Shown in pieces: positions 33,701 through 42,288 of a DNA stretch of 64,000 nucleotides. Source of the stretch: Polytrichum commune (lineage: Eukaryota > Streptophyta > Polytrichopsida > Polytrichales > Polytrichaceae). A model generated the notes under the pieces. That model was given only the letters and a program-made list of their open reading frames with translations, was not told the origin of the DNA and searched no databases. The position numbers were made by a program, and so were the translations under genes. Positions within the stretch are counted from its first letter, which is position 1; every line of letters begins with the position of its first letter. The stretch spans positions 14,721,001 through 14,785,000 of the forward strand of contig OX485807.1 in NCBI GenBank assembly GCA_950295325.1, in the 5' to 3' direction.

Positions 33701-36320
33701 GGGAGTCATGAGTATCTTACCGAGAACATTCCAAACCATAGCAAGATTGCCAATGTATGCAAGGTAATGGACAGGCAGGCAATTCAAAAAGCCTAGTGAC
33801 ACGAGGATGATTGCCTGTAATCCAATCAGTGCATACTTGCTCAATACGTAGCCACCTCCATTCGCCCCACCAGTGCTCAATAGAATAATCACTTGCAACA
33901 GTTGTGTCAAGGAGAAGCACACACCGCATGTTGCCGCCCACTGCCACCCATTCATCCACACAATTCAGATAAAATGCACATGAAACGCCTCCATTCAGAA
34001 TGAAAATTAAAACATGAACTTTCCTGCAACATTATGGCATTCTTGATGAGCCTTGTAGGAACACTCCCTTTTTATTCTTCTAGATTCAAGAATTAAGTAA
34101 ATCTCAAGAATCAAGGTGGCAAGCTCTCAGTTGTCGACACCTCATTGTTGCCTACCTCTCATTGTTGCCTACCTTTGGACATGAAGCCATGGCTCTCTCA
34201 TCTACCAAGGGGTGCACCCCAAATGGAATCGTGATTCCAAGGTTAATCAAGAATGATTTAATATGCGTTGGAATACTACATAGGCTACTCAAGAATGTTT
34301 TGATAGTTCGGAGTGGGAAGGAGAAGAATATTTGTACATGAGTAACTACACTAAACATCATCTAATCTAGTGTGACCACACTATTCATTATCTACCCACA
34401 TTAATTGTCTTGCAATCACCAGGTGGCAACTAGAGGCATGACACTTTGTGCTACCGGACAAGCGACAAAGACCACACTAAATCAACATGGCACATCATTT
34501 CAATTTCTCACTAAATCAGATATGTTCAGTGTAGGATACACATCAGCTCACCTGGCCAATGACGTTGTACCTGCATCAAGTCACACATTAAATAAGGGCA
34601 AAGATTTAAAGGGGTATGTCAAAGGCTCTACTTTCTGGGTGGGGAAAACAAAGAAAAATAGTGAAAAGCAAAAACAAAACAATTGCAAAATCTGGCAATG
34701 CCAGAAAGAAAGAAATTTTAGAGGAGGATGTGTACCAGCCTGTAATCCAAGAAGCGAAGGGGCTCCACTTTGCGCCTGCCAACTGAGCACTCCAGAAGTA
34801 CAGCCCACCAGACGTAGGAAAAGCAGAGCAGATCTGCAACAAACAAAATTGTATGGGATGCATGTTCAGTGTAAGGAAACAGATCTACCAACCATGTATT
34901 GTAATTGTCCACAGGTTGAGTGGCTGAGGAGCAATCCAAGAGTGTGCACCAGAAAGAAAGAAAGAAAGAAAGACGACTCCAATGTTGCCACCAGTATGAA
35001 TTATGGTGTTGCTTCATTTTCAAGTTTGTCTAAGTTTATATGTAATCTCAAAACGGGCATTACAAGATTTCAAGGGGCCGTGAAGACTATTGCCTCCTTC
35101 TGAAGGTGACATAACATTACTCAACGTGCAGCTTTTGTTTCGTGGACCCTCAAAATATAACAGTGGGATGCTGGAAAAGTTCCACAAGGAGACTCAAATT
35201 TAGAGTGATTTTCCAACATCCCATTTCTATATTTTGAGGGTCCACGTTGTTAAGTAATGTTATGAAACATCTCGAACAGGCACATACAAGCCGGCAGGCA
35301 CCTATCTCCCCTAAAGATAAGCCCCTAGGTTCCACATGATTCATTGAAAATATTTGATTCACTCATATACCTTTGCTGTAATTGGGTCATTAGACCATAG
35401 GTGGTAGAGTGCACCAAAAATCAAGTGCTAAGGTGGTCACCCATTCATGCACTTTTCCAACCTTAGGCACACAAAATGGTTAGCGAAACCAATTTGAGGC
35501 CGTAGCCACTATCCTCATAATTTTCGGAGCTCATATGAATGTGTTATTCTTTATAAAGTAAGATGATCGTGCTCATTAAATGGTCATATAGGTCCCTCCC
35601 CCCAATTAAGTCGACTATTGAGCCTTAAATGGTTGTTGTATTCTGAGCAGGGAGTCTCTTCTCAACACAGGTCTTTTTGGTATCCACTCTTGGATGCACA
35701 CCAAGCCACATATATAGGTGTCCTAGTAAGAAAAGCATGATGTCTACCTTCATGAGCACATATATAAGGAAAATGCTGGAAATGAAGCAGGTTCGGAATG
35801 CTGGAGATTAAACTGGCATAGTTTGGGTAAGGTGCCACAGAGTAGTTGCTACTAAATCTCTCGAGAATCGTAGGATGCAGGAGCAAAAATGACTAACCTC
35901 GGCCATGCCAAGTCCCACAAACAAAGTGAAGAAGCCAGTAATGAGCCAGCCCCACGTCATGGAGATGATCCCACCATACGCCAACCCCGTGCTGAATGTC
36001 GTTGTGATGCCAGCCACCACGGACAGAATTGCAAAAGATATTGCGAAGTTGGACAAGAATCTGCGCAGAAATGGCCGACCGTCGTCAAAGCTTTGCATCT
36101 TCAAGCACTAGAATTATTCGACAAACACACCCGCACAGAAGAACAGTCCCAACGAAGCTGACATTCTGTTTTGATCTACATCAGGTTGCGCAATTGTGGA
36201 GAGAAAGGGGGAGAGGGAGGGAAGTTAGTTGAGGCAGTACGATAGGTCTCGTTTCAGCTCCTGCTTGTATCCGAGCTCCAGGAGCCTCTTCTCCCCCGAA
36301 TCCACTATTTGTGAATCCAT
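30724..36320 (-). CDS. BAT1/GABA-permease-like amino acid transporter, paralogue B, 9 exons
   Basis: Second tandem copy of the BAT1/GABP-type APC transporter, same orientation as A. Exons on the minus strand: 36320-36241, 36060-35898, 34833-34736, 34570-34552, 33940-33721, 33410-33232, 32551-32262, 31505-31376 and 31119-30724. The product is 524 residues. Relative to A it has five more residues at the start (MDSQIVDSGEKRLLELGYK), one fewer in exon 6, and a longer charged tail after WFKGPQ. Core segments match A almost residue for residue: FPTSGGLYFWSAQLAG, LSTGGANGGGY, LLMSQYSLAGFDASAHM, GSGTGGIVCLG and LNYTPVAVGGVFALT. The 19-nt microexon (exon 4, YNVIGQ) is kept. Intron 7 contains repeat R5 with a nested hAT-like MITE, and the repeat begins exactly at the exon 7 donor. 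The gene looks intact, so both paralogues are probably functional. Confidence 0.93.
31651..32261 (+). repeat. Repeat R5 filling intron 7 of permease B, ending at the splice donor
   Basis: This copy starts GGGTGGCTTACACTCCAAGG and is split by the MITE at 31710-31934. Its last bases, read on the minus strand, are GTATGAATCAATATGGTGTT, homologous to GTATGAATTATGGTGTTGC in the copy near 34990. The homology begins at the first intron base after exon 7. The (TTTC)-rich end present in other copies is missing here. Confidence 0.72.
31710..31934 (-). mobile_element. hAT-like MITE, copy 3, nested in repeat R5
   Basis: Flanked by GCCTAAAG (31702-31709) and GCCTAAGG (31935-31942), an 8-bp duplication with one mismatch. 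It contains ACCGGTT-type phrases shared with the other copies. It lies in intron 7 of permease B, opposite in orientation to the copy at 41468-41693. Confidence 0.82.
34038..34297. mobile_element. Small inverted-end element R8 in intron 4 of permease B
   Basis: The ends CATTCTTGAT and CAAGAATG match the copy in intron 6 of paralogue A. An internal CTCATTGTTGCCTACCT phrase is duplicated within this copy. It is non-coding. Confidence 0.6.
34950..35100 (-). repeat. Repeat R5 fragment in intron 2 of permease B
   Basis: It begins with (GAAA)n at about 34957-34972 and continues GACTCCAATGTTGCCACC, then GTATGAATTATGGTGTTGC. It shows the sequence that normally precedes the segment fused to the exon 7 donor. 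It is oriented opposite to the intron 7 copy. Confidence 0.7.
35109..35264. mobile_element. Foldback MITE of about 156 bp in intron 2 of permease B
   Basis: The left arm CATAACATTACTCAACGTG and the right arm ending TAAGTAATGTTATG are inverted copies. The inner parts of the arms, with GTGGACCCTCAAAATATA and GGGATGCTGGAAAA, also pair, giving about 60 bp of near-complete inverted repeat. It is non-coding. Confidence 0.8.
35440..35760 (-). repeat. Dispersed repeat R6 in intron 2 of permease B
   Basis: Reverse-oriented relative of the repeat in intron 8 of permease A. Shared phrases include CATATATAGGTGTCCTAGTA and GGTCATATAGGTCC. Its class is unknown. Confidence 0.5.
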
Positions 36321-37340
36321 TTTTTGGGTCTCTGCAAAAATAACGGTAGCAGCAGCAGAGAGACAGACCTCGGCGTCAAATTGCAGAAGAGAATCCCAGC
36401 TGAGGAATAATTTCCTGCACTACTTGATCATGGTCAGATGATCGACCCCATTTGACCAATCTCCGAAGCTCGGAAACTAGCATGCCTTAAAGCCTGCACC
36501 ATTTTGACAGGTACAAAATCAGAGCTCAGTAACCATTTCGAAACTCGCATTCAAACATCAATTACACAGGCACACCTCTATCAATTCCAGAGCTATCAAA
36601 CTACGAGCCTATCTCCAAATCTCTGCACCATTTTGGGCCAAACATTCTGAGTGCATAATCCACCCAAACGCACCGTCGAAATGTCTTCCCCAACCTTTCA
36701 CATGCCTTCTACACATTCTAGCTTCGACGAAATATTAATGTCAAATTTCACATAACCACGAATTTTCCGTGACTTTTCACGTAACCACAAATTATAGCTT
36801 CACCTCGCTCAGCTGAAACAACCTTAAATCCACACTATTTTCATAGGCCAGTCACCTTAAATCCAATATCTGACCAAATTAAACCCCGCCCCATTCCAAA
36901 TTCAAATTCTCGACACACCTCTCCACAGCCAAACCACTCGACTAGTTCCAACTCCCAGGTTCAACTCAAATTGGTGAGCTGCCAATCCCCAATTATTCCT
37001 CATTTCAGCTCATATTAAGCCCCCGCCAAAACCCGGATCATCACAGTACACAAAATTAACTCCACTTCAAATTAGCGCACCAATATCTCAACTCTCACAT
37101 TTCAAATGCCTGCACCGCAAGCACACCACTTGACCTTCTACCCATGCTTCTAGCTAGCTAGCTGCTCCTAGCTTCATTCAATTCCACTCTTTTATTAATC
37201 TAACAAACCCTCAATCCTGCACCATTTGGGGGAGATTTATACTCTTACCAAACCGGATTCCTTCCACTGAAAAATCTGTGTTTCTTCTTGAACATCACCA
37301 GCAACCTAGCCTCCAGATTGACCGATCTTTGAATCATCAG
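36321..37340 (-). promoter_or_regulatory. Upstream and probable 5' leader of permease B with repeated CTGCACCATTT boxes
   Basis: CTGCACCATTT occurs near 36495, 36625 and 37217, with a related CCTGCACCGCA near 37107. On the sense (minus) strand three of these read AAATGGTGCAG, so each offers an upstream ATG followed by GTG CAG and soon a stop. Blocks near 37107 and 37210 have counterparts upstream of paralogue A. If transcribed, these would be short upstream reading frames. The transcription start is not known. Confidence 0.4.
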
Positions 37341-37533
37341 CTCCAGGTACCACAGACTCAAAGAAAATGGACATGGCAGATCTAGATGGAAATTTAAACA
37401 TAACGCAGTCCTCTACTAACTTAGAGATTCATCACAACTTCCAACACTATACATAGAAACATGTCCAGAATCAATGACCATCATCTCCATGATTATTTAC
37501 TACTACGTCCAGCGACAGTCCGTCGAGTTAATA
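37341..37533. other. Short unassigned intergenic stretch
   Basis: No feature recognised. Confidence 0.4.
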
Positions 37534-37916
37534 CCCTAAGTATGATATTCAGTGTCATATGGTATTGAATGTCACTATGGTAACTTCTCGGATGACACCT
37601 CTTATGAATAAGTGAACAAATACTGTCCTGGATGATGGATGAGTTCATCCAATGGCCAAAACCCTACGTTCTCTTGTCACCAACTTGTGATGAAATATTG
37701 TCATGGATGATTGAAATTTGGATCAAAACTAACTTGCTAAGTGACAGTAATTGATTGCAACACTGGAAATCAATAATCCCCATAAAAGTTTACAATGAAT
37801 GACAAATAATGTTGGGTTAACATTTAGTGTTGGTGACACTATACTGCGGTTTACAATTATTATAGTGAGCAAGAAAATTAGAATCGGTGGCACTAAATAT
37901 CATATTTCATGTAGTG
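37534..37916 (-). mobile_element. CACTA/TA-type MITE (family C1), solo copy
   Basis: About 383 bp, homologous in inverted orientation to the element nested at 42373-42745. The ends are CCCTAAGTATGATATTCAGTG and TTTCATGTAGTG, degenerate versions of CACTA and TAGTG termini with a subterminal ACACTAAATAT-like block. It is non-coding. Confidence 0.7.
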
Positions 37917-38024
37917 AGTTCATGCAGATAAAAATAATCCGAATACCAAATTTGGTCCAAATTGGTTTGAACCTAAATTAGGATATGTTCAAGCAGGTGG
38001 ACCTACCAAAGCATAAGTTGCTAA

Positions 38025-38626
38025 GGGTGAGTTCCCATGTAGGTCACTCGTCCACTAGATTCTAAAAAATAGTGGGTCGGAGTTGTATGCATGTAGTTAA
38101 CCAAAAGTCACCATCCAACTAGATTCTAGTGGCCCCCTAAAATGTGGAGAGCCTTGGACACAAGCCACTAGACTTCCATGTTGTGTCCAAGGAGATTTTT
38201 GGGCATGATCGTTTCAGATCCTAGTGTTTTCAAGTCCAATTGGTCACATGTTCACATCTTTCAGTTTTTCTTCATTACTGTGAGGTACATTCCATAGATT
38301 CCTCTCAAATGATCCATCATCATCCTGAAGTCTTGATCTTTCAACCGGTTCATATGTAACTAACCATAAATCCTCCCCGTTCATTGCTTCCATGCATCCA
38401 CTACAAAACATTTAACTTACAAAACCCAGTTACCAAAGGATCTACGACTGATTTTCGAAGGAGGACGAGGAGGTTAGTAGGTGGTCCCGCATCTGAGAAG
38501 ATGGGAGTAGCTAGTTGGCACATACGAACCCTACCCCACCCCACTAGATTCCCTCTACATTTGGACAGGTTCGTCCTTTCTCACACTAGAATCTCGTGGG
38601 CGGGCATCATCCATGGAAACTCACCC
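38025..38626. mobile_element. PIF/Harbinger-like MITE, family H3, with a nested hAT-like MITE
   Basis: Flanked by TAA (38022-38024) and TTA (38627-38629). The ends GGGTGAGTTCCCATG and CATGGAAACTCACCC are inverted repeats with one mismatch, and ACTAGATTCT-type phrases recur in both arms. A 206-bp hAT-like MITE sits inside it. Confidence 0.72.
38181..38386 (+). mobile_element. hAT-like MITE, copy 4, perfect 8-bp duplication
   Basis: CTTCCATG flanks both sides exactly (38173-38180 and 38387-38394). The ends TTGTGTCCAAGGAGATTTTT and CCTCCCCGTTCATTG fit the family. It is inserted in the H3 element, so it is the younger of the two. Confidence 0.9.
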
Positions 38627-38651
38627 TTACACTTGATCTTCACACCAATAA

Positions 38652-39172
38652 TGCCCCCTTCCCACCTGACTTTAGTTAAGACCCAAAGTATTTCCTAAAA
38701 ACTGGGTAAAGCTCCCTCGGTTATAGCGGAGGCATCCAACTATCCCAATGCACCTACAAGAACTTGCTCCGGAGATTTTCAAGTAGGTTTTAGTTAAGTA
38801 GCTTTCACACATGTTCATGGTTTTATCTACCAAGCAATGAAAGTTGGGTAGTTTTTGTCCCATCCCCAAATGCCTTACTACTCACCTATCTTACCATCGG
38901 TTTTTGTTAATGGAGCTCCTCGTGCCCTCATAGCTAAGACTAAAAAGCAACCAATCACAAGGGTGGGAGGCGACACTTTTCAAGTTCCTATATTCTTGCC
39001 TCATGTTTAGGTACCGATGGGAGGGTCGGTGGTTGAGGCATAAAACCTCCACTTTTAAGCCATGCCACATCATTTGCCAACTAGGCTCGGCACTAGATAA
39101 TGTCGATGGTGTGAAGGCCGGTTTGTTAGAACCAACTTTTAGTCTTAGCTAAAGTCAGGTGGGAAGGGGGCA
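38652..39172. mobile_element. PIF/Harbinger-like MITE, family H4
   Basis: TAA flanks both ends (38649-38651 and 39173-39175). TGCCCCCTTCCCACCTGACT at the left end is mirrored at the right end with an inverted repeat of about 30 bp. The 521-bp interior is non-coding. Confidence 0.85.
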
Positions 39173-39292
39173 TAAGCTGTGTTCCCTTCAATCCTTCAAT
39201 CCTTCAACTAAAAACACAGCTCGATCCTCAACGATTGGTTGATGAACTATAGACTCACTTAGTCCTCAACCCTAAAGATTGGTAGATGCACC

Positions 39293-39323
39293 GTAAACCC
39301 TAAACCCTAAACCCTAAACCCTA
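39293..39323. repeat. Interstitial telomere-type repeat (CCCTAAA)4
   Basis: Four consecutive AAACCCT units, the plant telomere sequence, lie in the middle of the MITE-rich region. The array is too short to be a telomere. It could be a telo-box cluster, a break-repair scar or chance expansion. Confidence 0.9.
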
Positions 39324-39599
39324 GTAGATGATCAGGAAGCTGTGCATCAAGAAGGCGCTAAGTTGAGATGTAAGGCCAAAGTCCTGGTAATCAGCTCCCT
39401 GCACATGGCACAGACAAAGCGAGATTCTAAGCCACAGAGAAGGTGTCAGGATGAGAATACTGTAAGGGAACTTATAAATCAGGAGGATGATGCTGGGTGG
39501 CTTTTTAAGTGCAGTGGGCCAGCCGCCTTTGTGGCTCTCTTTTTAGCAGCCTGGTGACCATGTACATATGCACTGCAATTATAGGTGTTCTTCCCATTT

Positions 39600-40410
39600 G
39601 GATTTATTGGCTCTGTCTATAGGACAGAGACTATGCATCAACTTCTTCGTTTCAAGAGCAAATTTCCTAACCACTTTGTGTTCACACTTGGACGTTACTT
39701 GTTCTTGTTATTTTTGGTCCACTTTATGTAATGTGGATGTTAACTATAGTTTTTATATATATAGATAGATAGAAACTCCGGTCCCTTTTTGCAAGGGGCC
39801 GGCGTGAATAAAGTGTCCGTTCGTAATGTCAATGACCCGATGCCCACCGGACAAGGGGACACTGGGGCAATACTACTCTCCCCTTTCGAGGATGGGCACT
39901 ATAGTGACACACTATACAAGTTCCTAGCTAGCCACTAGTGCCTTGAAGATACCGGACATGGTATCCCCCCAAAGGGCTTTGAGGGTCCATACAACAAGGT
40001 CCAAGGACCCCACCCGGTCCATAGTTGGGTGGACTAAGGTAGTGAGCACCACGCCGGCATGGGGAATAGAACCCACAACCTCCTCATTGGGGGCCATGAG
40101 CCCTAACCACCAAGCCAAGGCCCGTGGTGCCTTTATATATATATACATATAAGTGCTCCCTAAAATGCATTGAAAGAAATCTAGTTAACTATAGTTATTT
40201 TGGCAGTTCTTGATTATTTATTTTAAAATTTTCGGGTGATAAATGAGTAGCTTCAATCCTTGACCCGTGTTTGAGAAGAAGGTGCACAAAATCCAAGAAA
40301 GGTTTGGTATAGTGAATAGCCATGGATTGGCATGAGCAAAGTAATCAGCTACAATTGTAGTCTTTCATGGCAAAGGACAGAGCCTCACGGTTCTACCGTT
40401 TTCTTGTTAA
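39600..40410 (-). repeat. Dispersed repeat R4, copy interrupted by a SINE
   Basis: Two halves (39600-39763 and about 40146-40410) align in inverted orientation with 8165-8600. The insertion at 39764-40132 is absent from that copy. Confidence 0.78.
39764..40132 (-). mobile_element. tRNA-derived SINE
   Basis: Read on the minus strand it starts GCACCACGGGCCTTGGCTTG. TGGCTTGGTGG fits the Pol III A box and GGTTCTATTCC, about 45 bp further on, fits the B box with one mismatch. The body is about 370 bp and ends in a TATC/TA-rich tail. TTTTATATATATA (39751-39763) and TTTATATATATATA (40132-40145) flank it as a target duplication, though the site was already a TA run. The empty-site copy at 8165-8600 confirms the boundaries. 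SINEs depend on a LINE for movement; LINE fragments occur nearby. Confidence 0.82.
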
Positions 40411-41062
40411 CCAACTGGTTGTCTTTACTAGGAAGCAAACTAAGGGCCGGTTTACACTACGGTGGAGAAGGCCTCCGGTCGGTCAAGAATGCTTGGCCAA
40501 GACATGGTTATATGAGGCAAATGGTGGATGTGCCGGAGAAGAATTAAAGGCAATAAAATATTTCTTAAGGAGTCTTGACCGGTTGAAGTCTAAACACCTA
40601 GAGGAGAAGTTTAGCGGAGAAGTCCACCGGAGAAGTCCACTGGTGAAGAGAAGTTCACCTAATGGTGAAGATTTTTTGTGATAAAAAACCATAATTCTCT
40701 ACATTCACATTGTATCAAAAGATTTCAACAAGAATTGTGTTCATAAGAATTGTGTAATATAATGTTCAATTTTATTCAAAAGATAATGAAATTGCCAAAT
40801 TGCCAATTGTCAAGTTTGGCCCATGTAGGAAATAAATGTCTCCTTGGGTGTTTAAGAATGAAGAGGGGAAAACCCATACACATTGGACAAAGCACTACTC
40901 TTTGGTATTATTTAAGACATGCTCTCCTCTTAATCATCCTCATCAATTTCTCTCTTCTTATCTTTGATCTTCAATCATGGATAATCGAAGAAGAGAGATT
41001 GTGAATAACCAGCCATTGTGAAAAAAAATTGCACAAAAAAAAATCGCTAAGGAGCTACTACA

Positions 41063-41101
<39 letters not shown>
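41063..41101. repeat. (GA)n microsatellite
   Basis: An alternating GA tract of about 39 bp inside the H2 element. Confidence 0.95.
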
Positions 41102-41103
<2 letters not shown>

Positions 41104-41184
41104 CTTGCCAACACCTTAGGTTTTGAAAAAAACCAGATCTGAAATCTACGGTCCAGATCTGTTTTTGAAAAATAATTTTTTATT

Positions 41185-41248
41185 GAGTTGGGCTTCTCCG
41201 GAGGAGGAGTTTCTTGTCCGGCCTCAAGAGGCCGGAGAAGCCCAACTC
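41185..41248. other. Hairpin inside the H2 element
   Basis: GAGTTGGGCTTCTCCGG (41185-41201) pairs perfectly with CCGGAGAAGCCCAACTC (41232-41248). The loop holds a second palindrome, TCCGGCCTCAAGAGGCCGGA (41217-41236), so two alternative folds are possible. Confidence 0.75.
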
Positions 41249-41453
41249 CAAATAGTGCCGCCATGTAGGCGGCCATGTCATTTTATCATCCATGAGAAAA
41301 GTTCACCACCATTGTTTTCTTCACCTAGTGTAAACACCCACCGGTCAAGAGTTGCATTTTCAACCAATCACAATTGAGAAACGCCCTTTTTTTCATGACC
41401 GGTGGACTTCTCCACCGTAGTGTAAACCGGCCCTAAGTTATGTTGTCTAATTA

Positions 41454-42187
41454 GGGCCACTTCACACCAGTGATCGGGGAGATTTTTGGGCATAATCGGT
41501 TGAGATCCTAGTGTTTGCAAGTCCAACCGGTTACATGTTGACATACTTCGGTTTTTCTATATTAATTTGAGGTGTATTCCATGAATTCCTCTAAAGTGAT
41601 CGGTACTTCTCCTGAAGTCTTGAGCATCAACCGGTTACTTCTCAAACTCAACCGGTTCATCTGCGACTAACTGCCAGTTCTCCCCGATCATAGCTTCACA
41701 CACGAGCCAAGAGCCATGACCATGAAATCGTGAGAGCCCGAACGAAGGTGTCCAAAGGCCATCCCAACACACCTCCAAACTCATGTAGTGTGGTCACGGG
41801 CCCTCAAGTGTAGTGTGGAGTCATATGTCACCAGGCCCTCAACCAAATGCTATTTCAATGAATTTTTATTCATCCGGGTCATCACGCATGATAAAATAGA
41901 ATAAATCAACCGTTGTGAACGTTCGGAGTGCCATGGTGTCATGGTTCTGTGTTAGGCCTGCCTCCAAGAGGTGGTTTTGGAAAATAGTCTGAGTGGCCAT
42001 GAAACATGATCCATTTGGATGCCATGTAGGAATCCATGTGGAATTTACATCCATCTTGCATTCACATACTCCGTTGGTCCCTCAAGCGTAGTGTGAAGTG
42101 AATTTGGACCGGCTCCGCCTTTTCCACCAATGAGAGTGCTTGAAGTTTAATGGTCACAGGCTCTTAGTCTCGTGTGTGAAGTGGCCC
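41454..42187. mobile_element. PIF/Harbinger-like MITE, family H1, copy 2, interrupted near its left end
   Basis: TTA flanks both ends (41451-41453 and 42188-42190). The left terminal repeat GGGCCACTTCACAC is cut by a hAT-like MITE and resumes at 41694 with CTTCACACACGAGCC. The right end is GTGTGAAGTGGCCC. Without the insert it is about 500 bp and closely matches the ends and interior of copy 1 at 4390-5241. Confidence 0.88.
41468..41693 (+). mobile_element. hAT-like MITE, copy 5, best-preserved ends, nested in H1
   Basis: CTTCACAC flanks both sides exactly (41460-41467 and 41694-41701). The ends CAGTGATCGGGGAGA and TCTCCCCGATCATAG are 15-bp inverted repeats with two mismatches, and the CAGTG start is typical of hAT elements. 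The 226-bp length and absence of coding capacity make it a MITE. Confidence 0.93.
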
Positions 42188-42204
42188 TTAGTGTGGGGGC
42201 TGGG

Positions 42205-42278
42205 GCGAAACAACCCGTACACGAGTTCCTTGGAGGGAAGGGTTTAGGCATCTAACAAGGAACGAGTGTATGGGTTGG
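42205..42278. other. Hairpin-forming inverted repeat
   Basis: CAACCCGTACACGAGTTCCT near 42205 pairs with AGGAACGAGTGTATGGGTTG ending near 42278 with about three mismatches over 22 bp. It lies in the roughly 100-bp gap between an H1 and an M3 element. Confidence 0.6.
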
Positions 42279-42288
42279 TTTGCCCAAA

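Larger units (their letters stand above)
40444..41433. mobile_element. PIF/Harbinger-like element, family H2, long copy
   Basis: TAA flanks both ends (40441-40443 and 41434-41436). The ends form a perfect inverted repeat of about 27 bp beginning GGGCCGGTTTACACTACGG. The 990-bp interior contains a (GA)n tract (about 41063-41101) and a 17-bp-stem hairpin (41185-41248). No transposase is recognisable, so it would have depended on another element. Confidence 0.87.

Noticed and set aside
34131-34142. TGTCGACA palindrome resembling the zinc-deficiency response element bound by bZIP19-type factors, in intron 4 of permease B
   Set aside because: It matches 9 of 10 consensus positions, but one such 8-mer is expected by chance in 64 kb. 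It also lies inside repeat R8, far from a promoter.
34405-35103. 232-codon open frame on the plus strand
   Set aside because: It runs antisense through two exons of permease B and two repeats. It has no recognisable domain and is best explained as chance.
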